NCBI RefSeq assembly: GCF_026309355.1
Contig: NZ_JAPJZK010000001.1
Location: 1,674,001-1,738,000 of the forward strand
Direction: 5' to 3'
DNA from: Spartinivicinus marinus
GTDB taxonomy: Bacteria; Pseudomonadota; Gammaproteobacteria; Pseudomonadales; Zooshikellaceae
DNA: 64,000 nt
In this document: positions 47,789 to 56,134 of the stretch, in pieces
Layout: every line of letters starts with the position of its first letter
How positions within the stretch are numbered: position 1 is the first letter of the stretch
Position numbers and translations under genes: made by a program
Notes under the pieces: generated by a model
The model's input: only the letters and a program-made list of their open reading frames with translations
What the model was told of the DNA's origin: nothing
Databases searched by the model: none

Positions 47789-48505
47789 TTAACCACGATC
47801 TTTAGGTGGCTCAACGGGTACTTCTGGAGCAGGGATAGCATCATTAAAATTAGTGATTGTTTTTGCAATATCATCTTCACTAATCATGGTGGCTTTACCA
47901 GAAGCATTGTCAATGCGCACTGAATACACACCATCACTAGTAGATACTGTTACATAAGTTTCTACTTCTCCACGAGTAACAATCACATTATCATTTTCAG
48001 AGCCATTGTTTATTTTGCCTTTAAACACATGCACATCATCCAACTGATTATGAGTAGTGGTAAGCTCTGCTTGATATGACTGATTTAATGCCGGTACTTC
48101 AAATTCAAGGGTTTGCCCCAATTGTAAAGAGCTGATTAATTGTGGATTTACCTGAAGGTGGGTTGCTGGAATGCCATTTTCGTCAACCGTTTGCTCTTGC
48201 TCTGAGGCCTTCCACATACTGCTTACTTCATTAGGGTCTACCTCAGGTAAGGCTGGAGCTGGTTCTGGAAGCGGTATTTCAGCTGGCTCTAAAGCAGCCA
48301 CATCATTCACAGCCTCTTCTGGCGCAGATACTGCCGCTACCGCTTGAGTATTAGCTTGCACAGGCTCACTGGTTTCACTACCTGCAGACTCAACCGGTTG
48401 ACTCACTGGCTGATTACTATTTTGCTCAGAAGGCATCATCAATACGGTTGCACCAATGCCAACCACTACAGCACCAACACCAAGGAATAGCTTAGAACCT
48501 TTCAT
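47789..48505 (-). CDS. membrane-anchored prodomain/chaperone-like partner, second copy
   Basis: A 238-residue protein with an N-terminal membrane helix (LFLGVGAVVVGIGATVLMM), a long Pro/Glu/Ala/Val linker (residues about 27-95) and a C-terminal domain clearly homologous to the one at 42614-43282. Shared blocks are HLQVNP, LGQTLEF, DVHVFKG, NVIVTRG, GVYSVRIDNASGK. It ends VPVEPPKDRG. GAGG precedes ATG 48505. It lies directly upstream of the Gln-site metzincin, so gene order and spacing repeat the first pair. That points to duplication of a two-gene unit. Role inferred as for copy one. Confidence 0.72.
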   Translation of the reverse strand: MKGSKLFLGVGAVVVGIGATVLMMPSEQNSNQPVSQPVESAGSETSEPVQANTQAVAAVSAPEEAVNDVAALEPAEIPLPEPAPALPEVDPNEVSSMWKASEQEQTVDENGIPATHLQVNPQLISSLQLGQTLEFEVPALNQSYQAELTTTHNQLDDVHVFKGKINNGSENDNVIVTRGEVETYVTVSTSDGVYSVRIDNASGKATMISEDDIAKTITNFNDAIPAPEVPVEPPKDRG

Positions 48506-49379
48506 AATCTTTTCCTCTAAAAAAGGACTTATATGAGAAAATTATTTAGCATAAAAATAAGAAGGCCAGCATTATAGATTCAGCAGCCTAAAGCACTTTA
48601 AAAAAAGATTAGTCTTTATCAAAAAGCACCTTACTTTTTCTTGCTATACCCTACACATTAAGCACTCTACACTGTAAACACTTTATGCTTTGGGTAGATG
48701 GAAACTTACTCGCCAACAAAAACAATCATTAAACAAAAACTTGAACCACTAAGCGCCAAACCATAATACACACTCAATTTAGCCATTTTTTATTTAAAGA
48801 TGCGATGAATGAATACCTAGTTGCCAAAACATTTAGCCATTCAGGCTTTTACAGCACCTTCAAAATTAAATTCAAATCAACGACAGTTTTAACTGAAAGC
48901 GAGTATAAAAAGGAAAGCAACACTAAAAAGCGAATTTTCGCACATCTAGGGATTTCATTTTAGGCGTATTAACAAGCTGTAGTATTATTCACAGCCTATA
49001 CGCGACCTATATCTACTCGGTAGCAGGTCTTGCTCATAGATAATAAACAAACCACTCTTACAATACTCAAGCCTACCTAATTAAAAACAGTTGCCTGACT
49101 CCATTATCAACAAACTATACAATATAGTGGATCAAATATTAAACAACCCTCAAGATCAAATTTTATTTTAGTCTATTTTAAAAAATAACCAGGCATCGCC
49201 TTCAATAATTAAATTAAAACTTATATAAGACAAATTTAGTGGATTAAATATCAATTTAACTATAAAGATAACGCTATGCTTTTGAACAAAGCAATTAAGC
49301 TTTTGTTGTAAATTCAATAAGTTAATTAGTTCACCTATAAAACAAAAATGAGAATAGTACTTTTTATCAGGATTTTGTA
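48506..49379. other. 874-base gap between divergent genes
   Basis: AT-rich intergenic DNA that must hold the promoter of the partner-metzincin operon (minus) and of the broken trypsin gene (plus). I see no repeat or strong promoter match. A 52-codon plus-strand frame at 48805-48963 has no good ribosome site and is not called. Confidence 0.4.
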
Positions 49380-50319
49380 ATGAATAAGCAAAATAGCGTA
49401 CCACTATTTGTCCTAAGCAGCCTTTTTTTAGCTGTAACAGGCTTTGCTCATGCAAATAGTGACAACCCTCTTCAATCAAATGATAATTATACACCACCTG
49501 ACTTCAACAATAATACACATGAAATTGTTGGTGGTCGCCCCTCTAATTTTGAGGAACGTAAATGGACGGTGTGGTTAGGTGGCAGTTTGCTCAATAAACA
49601 ATGGGTACTTACTGCTGCACACTGCTCTCCCACCGCAGCCACCAGTACCTCCGGTCCCACCACCTGACAAACCAGATGATAATGGTCCAGACTGGCCAAA
49701 ACCTCCTGGAGATGATGATAATCCACCGCCTCCTCCACCTCCAGGGGATGACAACGATGGGCCTGATTGGCCTGACGATGACGGTGATACACCTCCACCT
49801 ACCCCCCCTGGTGATGATGACCCAGACTGGCCTAAGCCACCCGGAGATGATGATAACCCACCGCCTCCCCCACCTCCAGGTGATGGCGATGATCCAGTAC
49901 CACCCGATGGCCCATGTAAACCGCCAAGTGATCCTGACTGGCCTAAGCCCCCTAATTGGCCTGATTGGCCCAAGCCTAGCTGGCCAAGCAATAATAAACA
50001 TGCCAACAATATACCCAATGGACAGCAGTTTGCGTTTAAGCAATTAGCAGCTAAAGCGGGTGATTGGCTGTATTACACAATTAATGTACAAGCCAACACT
50101 GAAGTGTTAGAAGTTCAAACAGGTAAAGGTAGTGGTAATGCAGACTTATTTATCAGTACAGGTGCATTACCTAACGAAAGTAACAGCGCTTGCACCTCAG
50201 CCAAGGTAAACAATAGTGAGTATTGTCGTATAGACTACCCAACCACAGGCGTTTGGTATATTGGCATTAAAGCCGAACAAGATTTTTCGGGTCTAATTAT
50301 AAAAGCCAGAGCCAAATAA
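49380..50319 (+). pseudogene. broken trypsin-like serine protease with Pro/Asp/Trp linker and PPC domain
   Basis: The 5' part (from ATG 49380) encodes a signal peptide (VPLFVLSSLFLAVTGFAHA), the activation site HEIVGG, and GGSLLNKQWVLTAAHC with the catalytic His. At about 49620 the frame shifts by one and the sequence jumps to a low-complexity linker (PPQPPVPPVPPPDKPDDNG, repeated PDWPKPPGDDDNPPPPPPPGD) and a C-terminal PPC-type beta domain (FAFKQLAAKAGDWLYYTINVQ ... NADLFISTGALP ... GVWYIGIKAEQDFSG). The catalytic Asp and Ser regions are absent, and the segment before GGSLL is shortened. I read this as an internal deletion plus frameshift. The original frame stops at 49665-49667. Confidence 0.8.
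49689..49884 (+). repeat. tandem linker repeat, 135-base period
   Basis: Near-identical 60-base stretches begin at about 49690 and 49825. Each encodes DWPKPPGDDDNPPPPPPPGD within the linker of the broken protease gene. The 135-base period keeps the reading frame, so the repeat arose by unequal duplication while the linker was coding. Confidence 0.7.
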
Positions 50320-50343
50320 TCTCATTATTTTATTTGAGACAAC

Positions 50344-50372
50344 AAAAAAGCCGCTTTTAAAGCGACTTTTTT
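50344..50372. terminator. intrinsic terminator between convergent genes
   Basis: AAAAAAG-C-CGCTTT and AAAGCG-A-CTTTTTT form a stem with one mismatch and a T-run on both strands. It serves the protease remnant (plus) and the TPR-like gene (minus). Confidence 0.8.
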
Positions 50373-50387
50373 GTTGGGCTCATTATT

Positions 50388-51257
50388 TTATTTTTGCTTA
50401 GTTCTTAATAGCGCAGTCATTGTTTGTGCTAAATCTTTAATTGCTTGATTATCTTTTCTAATAACCAACCAACGTTGACCATCAACCGGATGTTTTAACC
50501 AACAGACTTTTTCTACTTGCGAACATTTATAATCAACAAACGGGTCTACACCATAAACTGATAGTCTAGAGCTCGAAAAACGTTTATTGGCATCCGCCGC
50601 TAGTGAGCTTCGACGAGTAACAAATAGTTCACCTTGCTTATTTGTGGTAACCGAATAAATTAAATCAGCTTCTTTATTTAAATTAATTAGCTTACCTGTG
50701 CGTACGGCATAATTATTTAAAATAGCATTTATGTGTCTCAGCAGTGCTTCTTCATCATTTTCGGTTAAGTACAGTTTTTTCAGTGAGGTAACCAGTTTTT
50801 TAGATTTACTTGGCCCAGCTTTAATAGCATCAACTGGAATTTTACTAGTAGGCTGACTAGCCTTAGCTTTTACTACAAGTTTTTCTTCTGCTTCGGTATA
50901 AAGCGCTAATGCCTGTTGATAATACTCACCTTCCTTGCCAGCCTTTGTCAGGTAGCGCTCAAGATTTTCCTGAGCCTGGGATAACTTACCATTACGCAAT
51001 AATACTTGCCCATATAAAAAATAAAACTTGTCAGGCGTACTTACTTGCAAAGTAACTGCCCGTTGCAAATAGTCTTCTGCTTGAGAAAATTCTTGGTTAT
51101 TAATGTGTTTTTCAGCGGCAAGGATATACCTATCCACCTCAATCTCTGCTGGTAAGTTTGCCCCTTGAACAGACCAGCTAAACATTGCAGTAAAAGCAAT
51201 TGTGCTTAGTTTTAGCATCCTTAGTTTGTTCCCACAGTTTCTGTTATACAGTCTCAT
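50388..51257 (-). CDS. exported tetratricopeptide-like protein
   Basis: A 289-residue protein. An N-terminal export signal (MLKLSTIAFTAMFSWSVQGANL, after a basic leader) is followed by two or three TPR-like helical pairs (ILAAEKHINNQEFSQAEDYLQRAVTLQ; FLYGQVLLRNGKLSQAQENLERYLTKAG; EYYQQALALYTEAEEKL). A C-terminal region with no family I recognise follows (LYLTENDEEALLRHINAILNN, LSVYGVDPFVDYKCSQVEKVCWLKH). Start ATG 51257 is preferred for GAGGT five bases upstream; ATG 51281 and the internal ATG are alternatives. Probably periplasmic; function unknown. Confidence 0.65.
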   Translation of the reverse strand: MRLYNRNCGNKLRMLKLSTIAFTAMFSWSVQGANLPAEIEVDRYILAAEKHINNQEFSQAEDYLQRAVTLQVSTPDKFYFLYGQVLLRNGKLSQAQENLERYLTKAGKEGEYYQQALALYTEAEEKLVVKAKASQPTSKIPVDAIKAGPSKSKKLVTSLKKLYLTENDEEALLRHINAILNNYAVRTGKLINLNKEADLIYSVTTNKQGELFVTRRSSLAADANKRFSSSRLSVYGVDPFVDYKCSQVEKVCWLKHPVDGQRWLVIRKDNQAIKDLAQTMTALLRTKQK

Positions 51258-51573
51258 CACTACCTCACCTGTATTTTCCATCCCATTGGGTGTGTGTTAT
51301 GCAGTTTCGGCTCAGGCTGTTCCATCAACACCTTTCTCCCATGACAACCTTTATAAGTCATGTCTATGAAAAGTTAGCAGGGCCCCCAGCGGCCACCTTT
51401 AAACTACATCTTATTTAGTTGGGCCTTTGCAGATATATCCTATAAGGCCCTTTTTATGAGGCTATCAAACAGCGCCTGCTTTCACCTTAGTATAAATATC
51501 CTTGGTTGGCAGCACCCATTGATAAGCTCCTTACTGCTATTATCGCATCACCGTGTCAAAGCAGCAGGTTAAA
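51258..51573. other. intergenic region with hairpin and possible micro-ORF
   Basis: GGGCCTT (51421-51427) and AAGGCCC (51444-51450) form a hairpin followed by TTTTT on the plus strand, like an intrinsic terminator. Just before it lies a 39-codon plus-strand frame, ATG 51299 to TAG 51416-51418 (MQFRLRLFHQHLSPMTTF...). It could be a gene remnant or an untranslated small RNA; I cannot decide. Confidence 0.3.
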
Positions 51574-52026
51574 TTATGTGCTAACTCTCTCAACCTTTAA
51601 AACCAGGTTATCTATACCCACCACTTTTACCTGGGTACCTGCAGGCATTTCCTCTCCTGACACTTGCCAGTAACTATCATCCAGCCGGACTCGACCACGA
51701 CCACTACTGACTGCATCAACTAATGTAGTAATTCTCCCCACATGCTGCTGGCCACGCTGATTAAGTAGTGGTTGCTCAGTACTTTGTGGATTTACTTTGA
51801 GAAACCGCCACCAGCCTAAGGCAGTCACTACCGATAGAATGGCAAAAACCAGCAGCTGCCACTGCCAGCTAAACTCTGGTACCAACCACTTAATAACACC
51901 CACAACAATGGCAGCTATGCCAACCCACAGAAAATAGCCACCAGTGCCAAACACTTCAGCAGCTAATAATAAGAAACCTAAACCAAACCAAAACCAGAAA
52001 TTAAGGGCTTCAACTAACTCTAACAA
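51574..52026 (-). CDS. NfeD family membrane protein
   Basis: A 150-residue NfeD1b-type protein. Two to three N-terminal membrane helices (FWFWFGLGFLLLAAEVFGTGGYFLWVG; AIVVGVIKWL; LLVFAILSVVTALGW) precede a C-terminal OB-fold domain (VGRITTLVDAVSSGRGRVRLDDSYWQVSGEEMPAGTQVKVV). These proteins are encoded beside SPFH proteins and are thought to work with them in membrane-domain organisation. Here the slipin gene stops two bases upstream, so the two form an operon, as with E. coli qmcA-ybbJ. Confidence 0.9.
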   Translation of the reverse strand: MLELVEALNFWFWFGLGFLLLAAEVFGTGGYFLWVGIAAIVVGVIKWLVPEFSWQWQLLVFAILSVVTALGWWRFLKVNPQSTEQPLLNQRGQQHVGRITTLVDAVSSGRGRVRLDDSYWQVSGEEMPAGTQVKVVGIDNLVLKVERVST

Positions 52027-52028
52027 AG

Positions 52029-52940
52029 CTACTTCCTATCTACAGATTTAACAATTTCAGTAATGCCAGCAACAGAGCCCACGACACTACTCGCCTCTAA
52101 AGGCATCATGATAATTTTACTGTTGTCTGAAGCAGTCAGCTGACCTAATGCCTCAACATATTTTTGCGCCACAAAGTAATTAATCGCATTAATATCTCCC
52201 TCAGCTATTGCAACAGATACCATTTTGGTTGCTTTTGCTTCTGCTTCAGCCGCTCTTTCCCGAGCTTCTGCTTCTAGAAATGCTGCTTGCCGCTCACCCT
52301 CAGCCTTAAGAATTTCGCCCTGCTTTTCTCCTTCTGCTTTTAAAATTTCTGCTTGCCGCAAGCCTTCCGCTTCAAGAATTGCAGCACGTTTCTCTCGCTC
52401 TGCTTTCATTTGGTTGGCCATCGCCTCAACCAAATCTGTCGGTGGTGTAATGTCTTTAATTTCAACCCGAGTGACTTTAACTCCCCAAGGATTGGTAGCC
52501 TCATCAACAATTCTCAATAGCCGCTCATTAATCTGATCCCGTTGAGACAAGATGCCATCAAGTTCCATTGAGCCTAAAGCTGTTCTGATATTGGTTACTA
52601 CCAGGTTAGTAATCGCACGCTGTAAATTATTTACTTCATAGGATGCCTGAGCAGCATTGACCACTTGATAAAAGCAAACGGCATCGATAGTCACCATCGC
52701 GTTATCAGAGCTGATAACTTCTTGAGGAGCAATATCTAGCACCGTCTCCATCATATTCATTTTGTGACCAACGCGATCAATCAATGGAATAATAATGTTT
52801 AGCCCTGGCGTCAACGACCGGGTAAACCGACCGAACCGCTCTACTGTCCATTGATAGCCTTGGGGTACTGACTTCACCCCCATAAAAACCAGTACTAATA
52901 GGAAAAAAATAACGGTACCAATTACATATAACGATTCCAT
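52029..52940 (-). CDS. qmcA: SPFH/stomatin-family slipin (QmcA-like)
   Basis: A 303-residue membrane-anchored SPFH protein. N-terminal helix ([20 protein letters not shown]), SPFH domain ([38 protein letters not shown] ... [17 protein letters not shown]), then a long Ala/Glu coiled coil with repeated units ([27 protein letters not shown]) and a C-terminal tail. It probably oligomerises in the membrane and affects FtsH-type proteolysis or membrane microdomains. Operon with the NfeD gene. Confidence 0.92.
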   Translation of the reverse strand: MESLYVIGTVIFFLLVLVFMGVKSVPQGYQWTVERFGRFTRSLTPGLNIIIPLIDRVGHKMNMMETVLDIAPQEVISSDNAMVTIDAVCFYQVVNAAQASYEVNNLQRAITNLVVTNIRTALGSMELDGILSQRDQINERLLRIVDEATNPWGVKVTRVEIKDITPPTDLVEAMANQMKAEREKRAAILEAEGLRQAEILKAEGEKQGEILKAEGERQAAFLEAEARERAAEAEAKATKMVSVAIAEGDINAINYFVAQKYVEALGQLTASDNSKIIMMPLEASSVVGSVAGITEIVKSVDRK

Positions 52941-53015
52941 ACTACTCCCCTAACTACAGTAAGAAGCTTCTTTTTAAACGGTGTAAATCTAAAAAATGCT
53001 TATCATGTATGTTTA

Positions 53016-54806
53016 TTACTTCATTCGCTCAACTGCGGGTGTTACTCGAATAACTTCACTAATGGTGGTTAAACCACTGGCGACCTTTTGAGCACCACTT
53101 ATCCGCAAACTACGCATTCCATCTTTATAAGCTTGGCGCCTGATATCTTGAACATCACAACTGTCTTCAATTACATGCTTTAGGTTTTCAGACAGAGGCA
53201 TAATTTCATACACACCTAATCGACCTCGAAAACCCGTTTCACGACAGTCTAAACAACCTGCTGGCTGGCAAGCTGACTTAGGTACTGGTGCAGACCAAGG
53301 CCGAGTTAATGCCTGCCATTCAGCATCATCCACCTGCCCTTCTTTTTTGCAATTTGTACATAGAGTTCTCACCAAACGCTGAGCCATTACCCCAATTACC
53401 GTCGCTTTAATCATATAAGCTGGCACCCCTAACTCAAGCAGTCGAGTGATCGCTGAAGGGGCATCGTTGGTATGCAAGGTGGATAAAACCAAGTGCCCAG
53501 TCAGCGCTGCTTGCATTGCCATTTCAGCCGTTTCCAAGTCTCGAATCTCACCAATCATAATGATATCTGGATCTTGCCGTAACAAAGCCCGAACACCACT
53601 GGCAAAGGTTAAATCAATATTATGCTGCACTTGCATCTGGTTAAAACTGGACTCCACCATTTCTATAGGGTCTTCAATGGTGCACACATTCACTTCTGCA
53701 GTAGCCAGCTCTTTAAGAGATGAATACAAGGTAGTGGTTTTACCTGAACCTGTCGGACCAGTAACCAATACAATGCCATTGGGTTGACTGATCATTTCAT
53801 GCCAGCGGCGATTGTCAACACTCATCAGCCCCAGCTCACCAAAGCTTTTTAGCAATACATCAGGGTCAAAAATCCGCATGACCATTTTTTCACCAAAAGC
53901 GGTGGGTAATGTAGATAGCCGTAACTCAACCTCATTACCTTCAGGGCTCACAGTTTTTAAGCGGCCATCTTGAGGACGCCTTTTTTCCGCCACATCCATT
54001 CGGCCCAAAATTTTTAGTCGGCTAGTCACCGCAGCCATGACTTGAGCAGGCAACTCATACACATAATGAAGCACACCATCGATTCTAAGACGCAAGTGGC
54101 CTTTTTCTCGACGTGGTTCAATATGAATATCACTGGCTCTTTGCTCAAATGCATACTGTAATAGCCAATCAACAATATTTACTATGTGCTGGTCATTGGC
54201 ATCTGGGGCCTGCATATTCCCCAGCTCTAACATTTGCTCAAAGTTGGTTAGGAACCCTCCGTAAGCATCGCCGCTGGCTCCAGAGACTGATTGAGCAATT
54301 TTATAAAACTCTACCGTATAACGTCGTATATCCGCTGGGTTTGCAATAACGCGTTTAATTTCTTTGCGTAGAACATGACGCAGGTTTTCTTCCCAAGCAT
54401 GAACAAGAGGCTGAGCACTGGCGATAGTCACGGTTTCATCATCAACCTCAACAGCCAGAATCTGATGCCGCTCAGCAAATGCATGAGACATTTGCTTGGT
54501 AACAGAGGGCACATCAATTTTTAGCGGGTCGATATGAAAGTGACGCTGGTCTGACTTAATAGCCAACCACTCGGTTAGACACTCAAGATCAAGTGCCTTG
54601 CCTTCTCGTGCTTCATCTCGCAAGTTCTGGCTTGCAACATATTCTAAGGGGTGAAGCTTAGCCTGCTCTGGCGAACGCCTTCGCGACAGTAGCTCTTCTG
54701 CGACTTCATTACATAAACGACGGTCTTGTACCAAATCATGGAGCACACCACGTAAATCTATATAATGATCTGGTTGATGTTTGGTAGCTGCTTGCACATT
54801 AAACAT
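53016..54806 (-). CDS. GspE/PilB-type secretion or pilus assembly ATPase
   Basis: A 596-residue hexameric traffic ATPase. An N-terminal GspE_N/MshEN-like region is followed by the two-lobed ATPase: RASDIHIEPRREKGHLRLRIDGVLH, Walker A VLVTGPTGSGKTTTLYSSL, Asp box CTIEDPIE, Walker B DPDIIMIGEIRDLETAEMA and His box LSTLHTNDAPSAI. A zinc-binding tetracysteine region follows (LCTNCKK ... CQPAGCLDC). It stands alone, without gsp or pil genes around it in this window, so whether it powers type II secretion, type IV pili or something else is open. The proteases at 36.8-47.7 kb would need such a system. Confidence 0.88.
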   Translation of the reverse strand: MFNVQAATKHQPDHYIDLRGVLHDLVQDRRLCNEVAEELLSRRRSPEQAKLHPLEYVASQNLRDEAREGKALDLECLTEWLAIKSDQRHFHIDPLKIDVPSVTKQMSHAFAERHQILAVEVDDETVTIASAQPLVHAWEENLRHVLRKEIKRVIANPADIRRYTVEFYKIAQSVSGASGDAYGGFLTNFEQMLELGNMQAPDANDQHIVNIVDWLLQYAFEQRASDIHIEPRREKGHLRLRIDGVLHYVYELPAQVMAAVTSRLKILGRMDVAEKRRPQDGRLKTVSPEGNEVELRLSTLPTAFGEKMVMRIFDPDVLLKSFGELGLMSVDNRRWHEMISQPNGIVLVTGPTGSGKTTTLYSSLKELATAEVNVCTIEDPIEMVESSFNQMQVQHNIDLTFASGVRALLRQDPDIIMIGEIRDLETAEMAMQAALTGHLVLSTLHTNDAPSAITRLLELGVPAYMIKATVIGVMAQRLVRTLCTNCKKEGQVDDAEWQALTRPWSAPVPKSACQPAGCLDCRETGFRGRLGVYEIMPLSENLKHVIEDSCDVQDIRRQAYKDGMRSLRISGAQKVASGLTTISEVIRVTPAVERMK

Positions 54807-54830
54807 ATTAATAGTACTGAACTAAAATTA

Positions 54831-54994
54831 GGGCCTGTTGACGTTTGCCTGAAGCTCACTACACGATGCGCCTTTCATCTTACATAGGAAAATAATAGCT
54901 TTCGGTAGTGCCTTCAAACAAGCTAACGTTGCTACCGCAAGTTTTCAGCAACAAACTTGCTCAGCAGTGTTTTCTGGCAAACGTCAACAGGCTC
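54831..54994. mobile_element. MITE-like element, 164 bp
   Basis: Terminal inverted repeats GGGCCTGTTGACGTTTGCC (54831-54849) and GGCAAACGTCAACAGGCTC (54976-54994) match over 19 bases with one mismatch. The element is flanked on both sides by TTA (54828-54830 and 54995-54997), consistent with a 3-base target duplication. Inside are a further perfect hairpin (GCAAGTTT 54937-54944, AAACTTGC 54953-54960) and no open frame. It lies between the GspE-like and CYTH genes. A non-autonomous derivative of an IS5-type element is plausible but not proven. Confidence 0.8.
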
Positions 54995-55079
54995 TTAATA
55001 AATGGCCCGAATTACTCATCCTGTCCAGAAAACAAGTTTAAGTTTTCGTTATAAGTACCACACTGTTAAAAGATTTCTG

Positions 55080-55712
55080 CTAAAAGTCTGCTGTTTTATC
55101 TAACAGCTGATAGCCTCGTTCCGCTTTACTTAAATCATATGGTTGTAATGAAAACTGTTTTTGTAATAGTTCAGCCAGGTTGATTAGTGCTGCTTTATCA
55201 CCTGCTTTCAACTCTAACTCCAACTCATTAATAGGCTGCGTTTTACTACCGGCTATGACAAAGCCCTGATCTAATGCCAGCTCCACAGTGGCTACCGACT
55301 TATCATGATGCCACTCCACTAACCAGATGGTACGCTCAAAGTTGGTTTCAAACACAGGCACCAGCTGTTCTTTAACACCAACTGCAAGGGATTGTGGCCA
55401 AACCTCATTAAGTAATGTTGTATCTAGCTTTTTCTCTTTTATTGGCCACTCCCACTCTTGCCTTGAGGATAGCCCTGCTACACTTTTGCCACGGGTTTTT
55501 AAGGTTTGAATCAAGCCACCATCAGCTAGTTGACGAATTCTCAATGCCATTTTTTGCTGGTGTAAATCTCCAGCGGGTGTATCAAAGTAGATATTAATCA
55601 GAGGCTTAGTACCAACTAGTGTAGACTGGTATTGCTTGAAAAAAGCGGCCTGTTTGATTTCATCTGGCGATGTGTCTTGCAATGCCAGCTTAACTTCAGT
55701 TTCAGTTCCCAT
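55080..55712 (-). CDS. CYTH-domain protein, probable inorganic triphosphatase
   Basis: A 210-residue CYTH (triphosphate tunnel metalloenzyme) protein. The signature ETEVKLAL lies at the N terminus, with the basic tunnel strands NIYFDTPAGDLHQQKMALRIRQ and IQTLKTRGKSVAGLSSRQEWEW, and acidic strands VATVELALDQG and INELELELKAGD. It lacks the C-terminal CHAD domain of E. coli YgiF. Such enzymes hydrolyse tripolyphosphate. It diverges from the phosphate-transport pair that follows, which fits a phosphate theme. Confidence 0.9.
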   Translation of the reverse strand: MGTETEVKLALQDTSPDEIKQAAFFKQYQSTLVGTKPLINIYFDTPAGDLHQQKMALRIRQLADGGLIQTLKTRGKSVAGLSSRQEWEWPIKEKKLDTTLLNEVWPQSLAVGVKEQLVPVFETNFERTIWLVEWHHDKSVATVELALDQGFVIAGSKTQPINELELELKAGDKAALINLAELLQKQFSLQPYDLSKAERGYQLLDKTADF

Positions 55713-56134
55713 CTTGCTTGCTCTATTCCTTCTTCGAATTCCTAGCAGGTTTTATTGAATGGTAAATCGCTTAGCACCATAAGTTCGACTGATAATTGGT
55801 ATAACTTTTAATAAATGATCTCAATATTTGATAGTTATCACAAACAAAGCCTGATCGAACTGTCATATCTCAAGCATCACATACCCAATACCAAACCAAG
55901 TTACCTAAACGTCCATACTGAATATTTATTAGCCTTTTATGATTAATAGAAACATTCAACAGTTCATAGAAAGATGACTAATGTCGTCAGTTTGATTATA
56001 TATGCAGAAAACGTGGTGCCAATTTGCGGCTATCTAGTCAGTAAAACTTACTTCGTTTTGATGACATTTAGGGGTGGTCATGTCAGATTAGTCTTCGTAT
56101 ACTTGCGCCGACATTTATCCTGGAATTGGTAAAA
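55713..56134. other. divergent intergenic region between CYTH and phosphate-transport genes
   Basis: About 420 bases that must hold promoters in both directions. One PHO-box-like half site (CTGTCATAT near 55859-55867) is present, but its partner half is poor, so I do not call a PhoB site. Nothing else stands out. Confidence 0.35.

Noticed and set aside
48805-48963. 52-codon plus-strand frame in the gap before the trypsin remnant
   Set aside because: No good Shine-Dalgarno and a Lys/Thr/Ser-rich product without a recognisable pattern.
49168-49497. 109-codon minus-strand frame
   Set aside because: It overlaps the signal-peptide and protease-coding part of the plus-strand gene. No start context supports it.
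49575-50047. Long Gly/Ser-, Arg/Trp- or Leu/His-rich frames on both strands across the linker
   Set aside because: These are shadows of the repetitive Pro/Asp/Trp codons of the protease linker.
55855-55885. Possible PHO box upstream of the phosphate permease operon
   Set aside because: Only one CTGTCAT half is present, far from the start, with no second half at the right spacing.
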